This document shows positions 44,853 to 55,041 of a DNA stretch of 64,000 bases, one piece after another. The stretch covers positions 62,001 to 126,000 of the forward strand of contig NZ_CP040986.1 in NCBI RefSeq assembly GCF_006364615.1. Direction: 5' to 3'. Both the position numbers and the translations under genes were made by a program. This DNA is from Candidatus Methylopumilus rimovensis (GTDB taxonomy: Bacteria > Pseudomonadota > Gammaproteobacteria > Burkholderiales > Methylophilaceae). The notes below the pieces were generated by a model. That model did no database searches. It was not told the origin of the DNA and saw nothing but the letters and a program-made list of their open reading frames with translations. Every line of letters begins with the position of its first letter. The first letter of the stretch is position 1.

Positions 44853-47800
44853 ATGACTGCTCAAGAAAAAATATTAAGAAAGCTTTTGGCTGAACGTATT
44901 TTGTTGTTGGATGGTGCGATGGGCACGATGATTCAACAACATAAACTCACGGAAGAAGATTATCGCGGAGGCAGCGATGGCCGCTTTGCGAAATTTTCTG
45001 GGCCAGAAGGTAAGCGTGAACTTTTTCTCAAAGGCAATAACGAGCTATTAAGCCTCACCCAACCCCACATTATTCAAAGTATTCATGAAGCATATTTAGA
45101 AGCAGGTTCTGACATTATTGAAACCAATACTTTTGGTGCGACCGAAATTGCACAAGAAGATTATGCGATGTCAGATTTGGCTTATGAAATGAACGTGGCA
45201 TCTGCTAAATTAGCGCGCCAAGCGGTAGACAAATTTTCAACGAAAGACAAACCTAGATTTGTAGCAGGCGCTATTGGACCTACACCTAAAACTGCTTCGA
45301 TATCGCCAGACGTAAATGATCCTGCGGCACGGAATATTACATTTGAAGCATTAAAAAATAGCTATTTCAATCAAGTGAAAGCATTGGTTGAAGGTGGTGT
45401 TGATATTCTTCTCGTTGAAACAATTTTTGATACCTTAAATTGTAAGGCAGCTCTTTTTGCGATCGAAACCTACTTCGAAGAAAATAAAATCAGTCTTCCA
45501 ATTATGTTGTCAGGTACCGTCACTGATGCATCGGGTCGTATTTTATCTGGTCAAACAGTCGCTGCGTTTTGGAATTCAGTGCGCCATGCAAAACCGATGA
45601 CCATTGGCCTTAATTGCGCATTAGGTGCAGCATTGATGAGGCCTTATGCAGAAGAATTATCCAATATTGCAGATACCTATGTTTGTATTTATCCCAATGC
45701 CGGTCTACCGAATCCAATGTCAGATACCGGCTTTGATGAGAAGCCGAAAGATACTTCATCGTTAATTAAAGAATTCGCAACAAGTGGTTTTGTGAATATT
45801 GCAGGTGGCTGTTGTGGCACCACGCCTGACCATATAAAAGCGATTGCAAATGAAATAAAAAATATCAAACCTCGAGATATTCCAACCGTTGAGACAATGA
45901 CAAGACTCTCAGGCCTCGAATCTTTTCTAATTAAAGATGATTCATTGTTTGTGAATGTCGGTGAGAGAACTAATGTCACGGGCTCAAAAGTATTTGCGAA
46001 TCTAATCATTAACGAAAAATATGATGAAGCTTTATCAGTCGCGCGTCAGCAAGTAGAGAATGGTGCGCAAATTATTGATATCAATATGGATGAAGGTATG
46101 CTGGATGCGCAAAAAGCGATGAAGCATTTCCTAAATCTAGTAGCATCAGAACCAGATATTGCTCGTATTCCTATCATGATTGATTCATCGAAATGGGATG
46201 TGATTGAAGCAGGTCTTCAATGTGTTCAAGGAAAAGCGATTGTAAATTCTATTTCATTGAAAGAAGGTGAGGCTGAATTTATTCGTCAAGCTAAATTATG
46301 TCGACGATATGGTGCGGCTGTGATCGTGATGGCTTTTGATGAAAAAGGACAAGCAGATACTTTTCAAAGAAAAACAGAAATTTGTAAGCGCGCTTACGAT
46401 TTATTAATTTCAAAAATTAATTTTCCACCTGAAGATATTATTTTTGACCCAAATATTTTTGCGATTGCAACAGGTATTGAAGAACACAATAATTACGCAG
46501 TAGATTTTATTAATGCTACAAGATGGATTAAAGAGAATTTACCGCATGCAAAAATTTCAGGTGGCGTATCTAATGTGAGTTTTAGTTTTAGAGGCAATGA
46601 TGCAGCACGCGAAGCAATTCATACGGTCTTTTTATATCATGCGATCAAAGCTGGATTGTCGATGGGGATTGTCAACGCAGGCATGATGGGTGTTTACGAT
46701 GATCTTGATCCAGAACTTAAAGAGCGCGTTGAAGATGTTGTGCTTAATCGAAGACCTGATGCTACAGAAAGAATGATTGAAATTGCCGGAACACTAAAAG
46801 GAAGTAAAAAAGAAGTTCAAACATTAAATTGGCGAGGCACAGATGCCGAACCAGTGCGAGTGAATAAAAGACTTGAATATGCATTAGTTCATGGCATCAC
46901 AGATTTTATTGTAGAAGATACTGAAGAAGCCCGATTAGAAGCGATGCAAAAAAATGGACGACCGATTCATGTGATTGAAGGCCCTTTGATGGATGGCATG
47001 AATGTAGTTGGCGATTTATTTGCGCAAGGCAAAATGTTTTTACCGCAAGTCGTAAAATCAGCGCGTGTCATGAAGCAAGCTGTTGCGCACTTAGTCCCTT
47101 TCATTGAAGAAGAAAAAAAATTAGAAGAAAAAAGAACGGGCATCGTTTCAAAACCTAAAGGCAAAATGCTCATCGCCACCGTCAAAGGGGATGTGCATGA
47201 TATTGGTAAAAATATTGTGTCAGTTGTCTTGCAATGTAATAACTTTGAAGTCATTAATATGGGTGTCATGGTGCCGTGCTCAGAAATTTTAGAGATGGCT
47301 AAAAAAGAAAATGTCGACATTATTGGCTTGTCTGGTCTCATAACACCGTCATTAGAAGAAATGACGCATGTCGCAAAAGAGATGCAGCGTGATCCCCACT
47401 TCAGAGGGTTAAAAACACCGCTCCTCATTGGCGGCGCAACAACCTCACGTGCCCATACAGCTGTTAAAATTGCACCGCATTATGATGGCCCAGTGATTTA
47501 TGTTCCTGATGCATCGAGATCGGTAGCTGTCATGCAATCTCTTTTAACCCCTGAACAAAAAGATCAGTACATCAGTGATATTGAAAAAGATTATGCTCGG
47601 GCACGTGATCAACATGCCAATAAAAAAGGTATTAAATTATTAACACTTGAAGAAGCAAGACTGAATAAATTAAAACTTCAATTTGATAAAGCATATACAC
47701 CGAAACCCCCAAAATTTATTGGTAAACGCGTATTTAAAAATATCGATTTAAATTTAATTGCACCCTATATTGATTGGAGCCCATTCTTCCAAACATGGGA

Positions 47801-48617
47801 TTTGGTAGGGTTTTATCCGGCTATACTGAATGATCCTATTGTGGGCCAGAGCGCCTCACAAGTTTTTAATGAAGCGCAAACTATGCTTACAAAACTCATC
47901 AATAACCGAGCGCTTGTGGCTAACGGCGTCGTCGCATTTTATCCAGCGAATAGCGTAGGGGATGATATTGAAATTTATGAAGACGAATCACGTGAAAAAA
48001 CTTTATTTACATACTATGGCTTAAGACAGCAATCTGAAAAACCTAAAGTTGATAATGTGCAAAAACCTAATCAGTGTTTATCTGATTTTATTGCGCCTAA
48101 ATCATCAAATATTAAAGATTATATTGGTATGTTTGCCGTGACGAGTGGATTAGGCATGGAAAAATATGAAGAAGCATTTAAAAATAAAAATGATGACTAC
48201 AGTAGCATCATGTTTAAAGCTTTAGCTGATCGTTTAGCTGAAGCATTTGCTGAATATATGCATGAGCGCGTCAGAAAAGATTTATGGGGTTATGTAGCAA
48301 ATGAAAATCTAAATAAAGAGTCACTTATTAAAGAAGATTATCAAGGCATTCGACCGGCACCGGGATACCCTGCATGCCCTGATCATACCGTTAAAAAAGA
48401 TATTTTTACTTTATTAAAGCTAGATGAAATCGATATGCATCTTACCGATTCATTCGCGATGACCCCCGCTGCCTCAGTATCCGGTTTTTATTTTGCACAC
48501 CCAGAAGCAGATTATTTCAGTGTTGATAAAATTGGAGATGATCAATTAAAAGATATGGCTAAGCGTCGAGATGTCTCAATCGAATTTTTAAAAAAATGGT
48601 TAGCACCTAATTTATAA
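44853..48617 (+). CDS. metH: Cobalamin-dependent methionine synthase
   Basis: 1254 aa, full length. Transfers the methyl group of 5-methyl-THF to homocysteine through methylcobalamin. Four modules in order: homocysteine domain with zinc cysteines (GGCCGTTPD near residue 320), folate barrel ([11 protein letters not shown]), cobalamin domain with the B12-ligand motif DVHDIGKNI (near residue 780), and the C-terminal SAM reactivation domain ([12 protein letters not shown]). No cobalamin or SAM riboswitch is seen in the 80-base upstream gap. Confidence 0.98.
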   Translation: MTAQEKILRKLLAERILLLDGAMGTMIQQHKLTEEDYRGGSDGRFAKFSGPEGKRELFLKGNNELLSLTQPHIIQSIHEAYLEAGSDIIETNTFGATEIAQEDYAMSDLAYEMNVASAKLARQAVDKFSTKDKPRFVAGAIGPTPKTASISPDVNDPAARNITFEALKNSYFNQVKALVEGGVDILLVETIFDTLNCKAALFAIETYFEENKISLPIMLSGTVTDASGRILSGQTVAAFWNSVRHAKPMTIGLNCALGAALMRPYAEELSNIADTYVCIYPNAGLPNPMSDTGFDEKPKDTSSLIKEFATSGFVNIAGGCCGTTPDHIKAIANEIKNIKPRDIPTVETMTRLSGLESFLIKDDSLFVNVGERTNVTGSKVFANLIINEKYDEALSVARQQVENGAQIIDINMDEGMLDAQKAMKHFLNLVASEPDIARIPIMIDSSKWDVIEAGLQCVQGKAIVNSISLKEGEAEFIRQAKLCRRYGAAVIVMAFDEKGQADTFQRKTEICKRAYDLLISKINFPPEDIIFDPNIFAIATGIEEHNNYAVDFINATRWIKENLPHAKISGGVSNVSFSFRGNDAAREAIHTVFLYHAIKAGLSMGIVNAGMMGVYDDLDPELKERVEDVVLNRRPDATERMIEIAGTLKGSKKEVQTLNWRGTDAEPVRVNKRLEYALVHGITDFIVEDTEEARLEAMQKNGRPIHVIEGPLMDGMNVVGDLFAQGKMFLPQVVKSARVMKQAVAHLVPFIEEEKKLEEKRTGIVSKPKGKMLIATVKGDVHDIGKNIVSVVLQCNNFEVINMGVMVPCSEILEMAKKENVDIIGLSGLITPSLEEMTHVAKEMQRDPHFRGLKTPLLIGGATTSRAHTAVKIAPHYDGPVIYVPDASRSVAVMQSLLTPEQKDQYISDIEKDYARARDQHANKKGIKLLTLEEARLNKLKLQFDKAYTPKPPKFIGKRVFKNIDLNLIAPYIDWSPFFQTWDLVGFYPAILNDPIVGQSASQVFNEAQTMLTKLINNRALVANGVVAFYPANSVGDDIEIYEDESREKTLFTYYGLRQQSEKPKVDNVQKPNQCLSDFIAPKSSNIKDYIGMFAVTSGLGMEKYEEAFKNKNDDYSSIMFKALADRLAEAFAEYMHERVRKDLWGYVANENLNKESLIKEDYQGIRPAPGYPACPDHTVKKDIFTLLKLDEIDMHLTDSFAMTPAASVSGFYFAHPEADYFSVDKIGDDQLKDMAKRRDVSIEFLKKWLAPNL

Positions 48618-48628
48618 AATTTATAAAC

Positions 48629-49993
48629 ATGCATATTCATATCCTAGGCATTTGCGGAACATTTATGGGAGGTTTGGCTTCCCTTGCCAAGGCATCCGGT
48701 TATAAAGTCACCGGTTGTGATACTAACGTCTATCCGCCAATGAGTGCTCAGCTAGAAAGCATTGGTATTGAACTCATCGAAGGATTTGATAAAAAACAAA
48801 CTGAATTAAAGCCTGACCTTTATGTGATTGGTAATGTAGTATCTCGCGGCAATCCTTTGATGGAAGAGATTATGAATCAAGGGCTGCCCTATATTTCAGG
48901 ACCCCAATGGCTTTATGAAGCAATTTTAAAAGATAAATGGGTACTCGCGGTTGCTGGTACGCATGGCAAAACAACTACAACATCGATGCTTGCTTGGATT
49001 TTAGAATTTACTGGCTACGCGCCTGGTTTTCTGATTGGTGGCGTACCACTTAATTTTAATGCCTCAGCGCGTCTGCCACAAAAAAATAAATCGAATGAAG
49101 CTTCACCTTTTTTTGTGATCGAAGCAGATGAATATGACACAGCTTTTTTTGATAAGCGATCTAAGTTTGTTCATTACCACCCCAAGACGGCTATATTAAA
49201 TAATCTTGAATATGATCATGCAGACATATTCCCAGACCTTCATGCGATTGAAACTCAATTTCATCATATGGTTCGCATGATACCTGGCATTGGACGTATC
49301 ATTATTAACGATGAAGAGGAAAGCTTGAAAAGAGTAATTGAAAGAGGCTGCTGGTCGGAAAAATTTTATATTGGGAGTCAGCAAGGTTTGTCGATTGGTA
49401 AAGTGAATCAAGACCAATCATTTGAAGTTTTAAATCAGAATAAATTGGTGGGTACTTTATCTTGGGATCTCCTAGGTCATCATAACCGTATGAATGCATT
49501 GGCTGCGATTGCAGCATCTCATCACGTAGGCGTGACGCTAGAAAATGCATTAGAAGCGTTACAAACATTCAAAAATGTAAAACGTAGAATGGAATGTATT
49601 GGCGAAAAAAACGGCATCACGATTTATGATGATTTCGCGCATCATCCAGCAGCCATATCCACAACCCTTGGAGGCCTGCGAGCAAAAGTTGGCAAAGCAA
49701 GAATCATTGCAGTTTTAGAGCCAAGATCTAATACGATGAAATTAGGTACCATGAAGAGTGCGCTTCCCGAGAGCCTAAAAGATGCAGATCAAGTATTTTG
49801 CTATGGTGAAAAATTAACATGGAATGCCGAGGAAGCATTAGCACCAATCAAAAACAAATCATTTATAGGCCTCGATATGAAAAATTTTGTTGAAGCTATT
49901 TTAAAAGAGGCAAAATCAGGCGATCATATTCTTGTGATGAGTAATGGAAGCTTTAATGGTATTCATCAAACTCTACTTAATGGAATAGTTTAG
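48629..49993 (+). CDS. mpl: UDP-N-acetylmuramate:tripeptide ligase
   Basis: 454 aa Mur-ligase relative that re-attaches L-Ala-gamma-D-Glu-meso-DAP from cell-wall turnover to UDP-MurNAc. N-terminal nucleotide fold HILGICGTFMGGLA, ATP loop VAGTHGKTTT (about residues 110-119), central EADEYDTAFFDKRSKF and C-terminal DDFAHHPAAI. It uses peptides released after enzymes such as MltA. It starts 11 bases after metH. Confidence 0.94.
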   Translation: MHIHILGICGTFMGGLASLAKASGYKVTGCDTNVYPPMSAQLESIGIELIEGFDKKQTELKPDLYVIGNVVSRGNPLMEEIMNQGLPYISGPQWLYEAILKDKWVLAVAGTHGKTTTTSMLAWILEFTGYAPGFLIGGVPLNFNASARLPQKNKSNEASPFFVIEADEYDTAFFDKRSKFVHYHPKTAILNNLEYDHADIFPDLHAIETQFHHMVRMIPGIGRIIINDEEESLKRVIERGCWSEKFYIGSQQGLSIGKVNQDQSFEVLNQNKLVGTLSWDLLGHHNRMNALAAIAASHHVGVTLENALEALQTFKNVKRRMECIGEKNGITIYDDFAHHPAAISTTLGGLRAKVGKARIIAVLEPRSNTMKLGTMKSALPESLKDADQVFCYGEKLTWNAEEALAPIKNKSFIGLDMKNFVEAILKEAKSGDHILVMSNGSFNGIHQTLLNGIV

Positions 49994-49996
49994 GTC

Positions 49997-50872
49997 ATGC
50001 CGAGAGATGAGATTTTATACAAGAATAATATTCTTAAGCTTTCTATTCTTCTATCTTTTGCTCTACATTTTTTGGCTATACAGCTCATACACTTTAAGCC
50101 CTTAAAACCTTTTCAAAATAAGTTTTCAGCGATTGAAGTGGTTTTAACAAACTCTAAAGACAATAAGCAAGAGGATGCAGAAGTTTTAGCACAAAGTAAC
50201 TCTAATAAAGGGGGCAATATAGAAAAAGATGTCCATAAAAAGTCACCGCTACCTATCATCACTGAAAATAAGAATACATTTCAACTGAACAATCGTAATG
50301 ATCAGAATGTAGCTGGAAAAGCCTCAAGTTCTTCACAAGAAAAAACTGTAAAAAAAGAAGCGCCAATTTTAAATGAGCCAAAAGCAGTTCAACAACCAAA
50401 AGAATCAAGCGTCATTAATAAATCGATTAGCAAAGAAGATATTTTAGCGAGTGCTAGTGAAATAAGTGCATCAGATGCTGCCTTATCTAATCAACCTTCT
50501 AATTTTGAAAAACAGCCTAGACGAAAATATATTGGTGCACGCACCAAAGAATATAAATATGCGCTTTATGCAGAAGCATGGAGACAAAAAGTGGAAACTT
50601 TAGGTAATATGAATTACCCTGAGGAAGCGCGTGAAAAGAAATTTTCAGGTCAATTGAGAATGACCGTATCACTTAAGCCTGATGGACGAATCGATAATAT
50701 TGAAATTAATCAGAGCTCAGGATTTAAAATACTAGATGAAGCTGCTAAAAAAATTGTGGAATTAGGTGCACCTTACGCACCCTTCCCTGAAGACATTAGA
50801 AAAGAAGTAGATATACTAAGTATTACAAGAACCTGGACTTTTACTAAAGACGAGCATTTGTCATCCCAATAA
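49997..50872 (+). CDS. TonB-like energy-transducing protein
   Basis: 291 aa. One N-terminal membrane helix (about 13-32, with the TonB-type SFALHFLAIQL containing Ser and His), a long low-complexity Lys/Ser/Pro/Asn linker (about 50-165) and a C-terminal TonB domain (YPEEAREKKFSGQLRMTVSL to the end). It would transmit proton-motive force from an ExbB/ExbD motor to outer-membrane receptors. ExbB/D and receptors are not in the window. It lies 3 bases after mpl. Confidence 0.85.
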   Translation: MPRDEILYKNNILKLSILLSFALHFLAIQLIHFKPLKPFQNKFSAIEVVLTNSKDNKQEDAEVLAQSNSNKGGNIEKDVHKKSPLPIITENKNTFQLNNRNDQNVAGKASSSSQEKTVKKEAPILNEPKAVQQPKESSVINKSISKEDILASASEISASDAALSNQPSNFEKQPRRKYIGARTKEYKYALYAEAWRQKVETLGNMNYPEEAREKKFSGQLRMTVSLKPDGRIDNIEINQSSGFKILDEAAKKIVELGAPYAPFPEDIRKEVDILSITRTWTFTKDEHLSSQ

Positions 50873-51181
50873 ATGAATTATTACAAACATCATATTTTCT
50901 TTTGTTTAAATCAGCGCGATGATGGCGAGGCGTGCTGCACGGATAAAGGAAGCGAAGCGATGTTTATGTATATGAAATCAAAAATTAAATCACTTAATTT
51001 GAATGGTGAATCTAAAGCAAGAATCAATCGCGCTGGGTGCTTTGATCGTTGCGGTGAAGGGCCCTTGTTAGTCATTTATCCGGAAGCCACTTGGTATAAC
51101 TTTATAGATGAACAAGATATCGATGAAATTATCGAAAGCCACATTCAACGTGGAAAAATTGTTACGCGTTTATTAGCTTAA
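50873..51181 (+). CDS. Thioredoxin-like [2Fe-2S] ferredoxin
   Basis: 102 aa. The (2Fe-2S) ferredoxin-like fold of stand-alone proteins related to NuoE: an N-terminal FFCLNQRDDGEACC with C-x10-C spacing and a second pair in GCFDRCGEGPLLVIYP (C-x3-C), which together ligate the cluster. The partner is unknown. It begins immediately after the tonB stop and overlaps the HIT gene by 9 bases tail-to-tail. Confidence 0.85.
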   Translation: MNYYKHHIFFCLNQRDDGEACCTDKGSEAMFMYMKSKIKSLNLNGESKARINRAGCFDRCGEGPLLVIYPEATWYNFIDEQDIDEIIESHIQRGKIVTRLLA

Positions 51182-51583
51182 AGATTGATTAAGCAGCGTA
51201 ATCAGCTCTTTTTTTTCTTGTGCTGATAGAGTCTGACGTAAACCTTGCCTTACTTTTTCTCCCCAATGTGAGTTTGGAAAATGTGCATCTTCCTTAAAGC
51301 GAGGAATGATATGCCAGTGAATATGTGGTGTTTTATTGCCCAAGCTTGCCAAGTTAATTTTATCAGGGTTAAAAATTCTTCTTAAAATCGCTTCAACTTT
51401 AAATACACAACGCATAACATTAAATTGAAGTGCTTCATCTAAGTCAGTCATTTCTTTTTGATGACTAATCAATTCAACACGACAATAACCTTTGTAATCT
51501 AAATGATCTAAAAGAACTACGCGAAGTGTGTTATCACTCCAGATAATTTCTCCTTCGCAACTATCACAAATCGCACATGACAT
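51173..51583 (-). CDS. HIT-family nucleotide-binding protein
   Basis: 136 aa. Histidine-triad motif HIHWHIIPRF (H-x-H-x-H) near residue 90, with an N-terminal C-x2-C / C pair (MSCAICDSC) that may hold zinc. Probably a nucleoside phosphoramidase or dinucleotide hydrolase; the substrate is unknown. It starts 3 bases after nadA and ends the ispH-nudB-nadA-HIT run. Confidence 0.88.
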   Translation of the reverse strand: MSCAICDSCEGEIIWSDNTLRVVLLDHLDYKGYCRVELISHQKEMTDLDEALQFNVMRCVFKVEAILRRIFNPDKINLASLGNKTPHIHWHIIPRFKEDAHFPNSHWGEKVRQGLRQTLSAQEKKELITLLNQSLS

Positions 51584-51586
51584 AAT

Positions 51587-52684
51587 CTATGACACCATTA
51601 ACATACGATCAAGAGTGAGTTTAGCTAATTTTGCTTCATCATCAGGCACTCTAATAATATTGACTGGTTTTTCATTGATAATATTTTCTAGACACCATGC
51701 AAGATGTTGAGGGTCGATACGAGCCATCGTTGAGCATTCACAAATCACATGCGACATAAATTGTACAAGCTTACCTTCTGACTTCATTTGATTGGCAAGA
51801 CGATTCACTAAATTAAGCTCAGTACCTACAAGCCATTTAGTCCCTTGAGGGGCATCGGTAATTGTTTTTAAAATATATTCAGTGGAGCCTACATAATCTG
51901 AATGAGAGCAAACTTCAAAAGGGCATTCGGGATGAGAAATCACTTTACCATCGGGATGTTCTTCTCTAAAACGTTCAATATTTTGAAGACGAAACATTTG
52001 ATGTACAGCGCAATGACCTTTCCACAAAAAGATCTTAGCTTTTTTAATTTGTGTTTCAGTGAGGCCTCCAAGCGGAAGATCAGGGTCCCATACAGGCATT
52101 TCATCTAAAGAAATACCCATTTTATGACCACTCCAACGACCTAGATTTTGGTCGGGGAAAAATAAGACTTTTTCACGCTGCTTAAATGACCATTCAATAA
52201 TTTTTGTTGCATTCGTTGAAGTACAGACTATGCCGCCATGCTCACCACAAAAAGCTTTAAGGTCAGCGGCAGAATTAATATAAGTGACGGGAGTGACGAC
52301 TTCATCAAATGAAAGTATTTTTGAAAGTTCTTTATAACTTCTTTCTACCTTGCTTAAATTAGCCATATCAGCCATTGAGCATCCTGCGGCTAGATCTGGA
52401 AGAACTGTAATTTGATCAGGTCTTGATAGAATATTTGCGACTTCAGCCATAAAGTGCACACCTAAAAATACAATATATTTAGCATCAAGAGACTCTACTA
52501 TTCTTGAAAGCTTAAGAGAGTCACCTGTGTAATCTGCGTGTCGATAAACAGATTCATGTTGATAATGATGACCTAAGATAACTAAATTTTTACCAAGCTT
52601 ATTTTTGGCCGCAATAATTCTTTGTTGGCAATCTTCATCGCTGATAGATTCAAACGCATTAAATTTGATTTGAGCAACTTGCAT
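51587..52684 (-). CDS. nadA: Quinolinate synthase
   Basis: 365 aa. Makes quinolinate from iminoaspartate and DHAP for NAD synthesis, with a 4Fe-4S cluster. The three-fold repeated architecture and conserved Cys motifs are visible: AAGCSMADM, GGIVCTSTNATK and the C-terminal CECSTMARI. LGHHYQHESV, in the first repeat, is typical. It starts 12 bases after nudB; a TAAAAT 9 bases before its ATG may be a secondary promoter. Confidence 0.95.
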   Translation of the reverse strand: MQVAQIKFNAFESISDEDCQQRIIAAKNKLGKNLVILGHHYQHESVYRHADYTGDSLKLSRIVESLDAKYIVFLGVHFMAEVANILSRPDQITVLPDLAAGCSMADMANLSKVERSYKELSKILSFDEVVTPVTYINSAADLKAFCGEHGGIVCTSTNATKIIEWSFKQREKVLFFPDQNLGRWSGHKMGISLDEMPVWDPDLPLGGLTETQIKKAKIFLWKGHCAVHQMFRLQNIERFREEHPDGKVISHPECPFEVCSHSDYVGSTEYILKTITDAPQGTKWLVGTELNLVNRLANQMKSEGKLVQFMSHVICECSTMARIDPQHLAWCLENIINEKPVNIIRVPDDEAKLAKLTLDRMLMVS

Positions 52685-52696
52685 AGAACTTCTATT

Positions 52697-53146
52697 TTAC
52701 AGTTTTAGTTGGTGAATTTCGGCTAATTTTTTAATAGCTTCTACATTAGTCCAAGAAAAAACTTTATCCATGGCATCACGCCAATTTACCCATAGATATT
52801 GGACATGTTCATCTGCTGATAATTGAATATGTATCGAAGTCGGCACTTTAAGAGCAAAAATATGTTCTGTATTGTGAGTAATATCAGGCGCATAACGATA
52901 TCGCCAGTGTGCATAGATTTCGTATACGTGGGAAAGTGCCCAGTCTTCAAGATGATATTGCGTTGAATCAATACCCGTTTCTTCAAATACTTCTCTTATC
53001 GCAGCATCTCTTGGTGTTTCATTTTCTTCTAGACTGCCCGTGACAGATTGCCAGAAACCTTTCTTATCAGCACGCTCCATAAGTAGCACTTTAAAATCTT
53101 CAGTATAAATTAATACAAGAGAGGAAACAGGTTTTTTAAATGCCAT
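52697..53146 (-). CDS. nudB: Dihydroneopterin triphosphate diphosphatase (NUDIX)
   Basis: 149 aa. NUDIX box is complete: GSLEENETPRDAAIREVFEE, ending TGI (G-x5-E-x7-REU-x-EE-x-GU). The N-terminal KPVSSLVLIYT and the downstream HVYEIYAHWRYRYAP, HNTEHIFAL are typical of NudB, which removes pyrophosphate in folate synthesis. It starts 2 bases after ispH. Confidence 0.88.
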   Translation of the reverse strand: MAFKKPVSSLVLIYTEDFKVLLMERADKKGFWQSVTGSLEENETPRDAAIREVFEETGIDSTQYHLEDWALSHVYEIYAHWRYRYAPDITHNTEHIFALKVPTSIHIQLSADEHVQYLWVNWRDAMDKVFSWTNVEAIKKLAEIHQLKL

Positions 53147-53148
53147 AT

Positions 53149-54090
53149 TTAAATCTTAGGCAATCTAAAAACAATACTTTCTTCAACACCTGGAAGCTCA
53201 GTGATATTTGCTTTTGTAAGAGATTCAATTTTATTTACAATATTTTTAACGCTAATCTCAGGCGCTGAGGCTCCTGCTGAAATACCAATATTTTTCTTAC
53301 TAAGTAGCCAAGAGGATTGAAGTGCATCTTCATGATCAATCATATAAGCTTCAACACCTTCTCTAGAGGCTAGCTCCTTAAGACGATTTGAATTCGAACT
53401 GTTGTGAGAGCCCACAATGATAATGAGATCGCATTGGCCACTCATTGCTTTAACCGCATCTTGTCTATTTTGTGTGGCATAACAAATATCATCACTTTTA
53501 GGACCTTGGATATTCGGGTATTTTGTTTTTAATGCCTCAATGATTGTTTTTGTATCATCGATCGAAAGCGTGGTTTGCGTGACATAGGCTACTTTATCTG
53601 GATGGTCGACAATTAAGCGTTTAACATCTTCAATCGTTTCGATGAGGTACATTTTACGGTGGGCCTGATGTTCTTCAATTTGACCCATGGTCCCCTCTAC
53701 TTCTGGATGGCCTTGATGCCCAATCATAATAATATCCATGTCTTGACTAAGCATTTTGTTCACTTCGACATGAACTTTAGTCACCAAAGGACAAGTGGCA
53801 TCAATGGGAATGAGTTGGCGTGATTTGGCTTCTTCACGAATAGCTTTTGAAATACCATGCGCACTAAAAATGACATGGGCACCTTTAGGTACGTCATTGA
53901 GGTCTTCAATAAAAATGGCACCTTTTGTTTTTAAATCGTTGATGACGTATTGGTTATGAACGACTTCGTGCCGCACATAAATAGGTTTTCCATATTGAGC
54001 TAAGGCTTCTTCGACAATCTGAATTGCGCGATCAACGCCTGCGCAAAATCCGCGGGGATTAGCTAAAAGGATATTAATTTTATCTGCCAT
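53149..54090 (-). CDS. ispH: 4-hydroxy-3-methylbut-2-enyl diphosphate reductase
   Basis: 313 aa. Last step of the MEP isoprenoid pathway, giving IPP and DMAPP. The three Fe-S cysteines appear in NPRGFCAGVDRAI, DATCPLVTKVH and DICYATQNRQ. Catalytic Glu lies in the VGSHNSSNSNRL neighbourhood typical of IspH. First gene of the ispH-nudB-nadA-HIT run; TAAAAT lies 7 bases before the ATG and no Shine-Dalgarno is seen. Confidence 0.97.
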   Translation of the reverse strand: MADKINILLANPRGFCAGVDRAIQIVEEALAQYGKPIYVRHEVVHNQYVINDLKTKGAIFIEDLNDVPKGAHVIFSAHGISKAIREEAKSRQLIPIDATCPLVTKVHVEVNKMLSQDMDIIMIGHQGHPEVEGTMGQIEEHQAHRKMYLIETIEDVKRLIVDHPDKVAYVTQTTLSIDDTKTIIEALKTKYPNIQGPKSDDICYATQNRQDAVKAMSGQCDLIIIVGSHNSSNSNRLKELASREGVEAYMIDHEDALQSSWLLSKKNIGISAGASAPEISVKNIVNKIESLTKANITELPGVEESIVFRLPKI

Positions 54091-54150
54091 AGATTGTATT
54101 TTAGGGCTTTTGGTAGTGATGACTTATTATTTTATTCCTGATTGTCCATG

Positions 54151-54156
54151 TATAAT
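54151..54156 (+). promoter_or_regulatory. -10 box of purU
   Basis: TATAAT with the start site expected near 54163 and a leader of about 24 bases containing an AAGATGG Shine-Dalgarno-like stretch. The -35 is not clear. Confidence 0.45.
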
Positions 54157-54186
54157 TCGTTTTATTCAAGATGGATATTTAATCTT

Positions 54187-55041
54187 ATGAAAAATACAGC
54201 GACTTTATTAATTACATGCCCTGATACCAAAGGTATTGTGGCTGCTATCGCAGATTTTTTATATCAACATAATGCAAATATTTTGCATGCTGATCAACAC
54301 CAAGATGCTGAAAATAGCCTCTTTCTTATGCGTGTCGAATGGGACCTAAAAGATTTTTCATTAGATGAAGCTTCTTTTGCAAAAGCTTTTGAGAGCATCG
54401 CTAAAACTTATAAGATGACATGGGAATTAAAGCTTTCCAAAGATAAGCCTCGTATGGCGATTATGGTGTCGCAATATGATCATTGTTTAGCAGATTTACT
54501 GCACCGCTATAAGAATAGCGAGCTTATATGCGATATCCCACTCATTATCAGTAATCATTTAGATACACAAAAACTCGCTGAATTTTATGGGATTCCTTTT
54601 TTTCATATCCCTGTTGAAAAAGATAAAAAGAAAGAAGCTGAAGCAAAGCAATTTGCATTGTTTGATAAGTATCAAGTTGATTTCATTGTGCTCGCTCGTT
54701 ACATGCAAATTTTAAGCGAGGATTTTGTTAAGCGTTATCCACAGCGCGTCATTAATATTCATCATTCCTTCTTGCCCGCCTTTATTGGCGCAAGACCTTA
54801 TCATCGTGCTTTTGAGCGAGGTGTTAAGTTGATTGGGGCTACAAGTCACTATGTGACTGAAGTTTTAGATGAAGGCCCTATCATCGAGCAAGATATTGAT
54901 CGCATCTCCCATCGCGATCAAGTTGAAGATCTCATTCAAAAAGGCAGAGATTTAGAACGTATCGTTTTATCTAAAGCCGTGCGTTGGCATATTGAGAATC
55001 GTATTCTCATTTACGCAAATAAAACTGTTATTTTTGATTAA
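54187..55041 (+). CDS. purU: Formyltetrahydrofolate deformylase
   Basis: 284 aa from the ATG at 54187; an upstream ATG at 54142 is rejected because it precedes the likely -10 box and the ACT domain starts at residue 5. An N-terminal ACT domain (ITCPDTKGIVAAIADFL) is followed by the formyl-transferase-like hydrolase domain with INIHHSFLPAF and the catalytic Asp in TEVLDEGPIIEQD. It frees formate from 10-formyl-THF, which in a methylotroph links the folate C1 pool to formate. It overlaps lysA by 4 bases. Confidence 0.94.
   Translation: MKNTATLLITCPDTKGIVAAIADFLYQHNANILHADQHQDAENSLFLMRVEWDLKDFSLDEASFAKAFESIAKTYKMTWELKLSKDKPRMAIMVSQYDHCLADLLHRYKNSELICDIPLIISNHLDTQKLAEFYGIPFFHIPVEKDKKKEAEAKQFALFDKYQVDFIVLARYMQILSEDFVKRYPQRVINIHHSFLPAFIGARPYHRAFERGVKLIGATSHYVTEVLDEGPIIEQDIDRISHRDQVEDLIQKGRDLERIVLSKAVRWHIENRILIYANKTVIFD

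Noticed and set aside
46967-47428. 153-codon open frame antisense to metH
   Set aside because: Antisense to the conserved cobalamin domain of metH; no ribosome site or recognisable domain.
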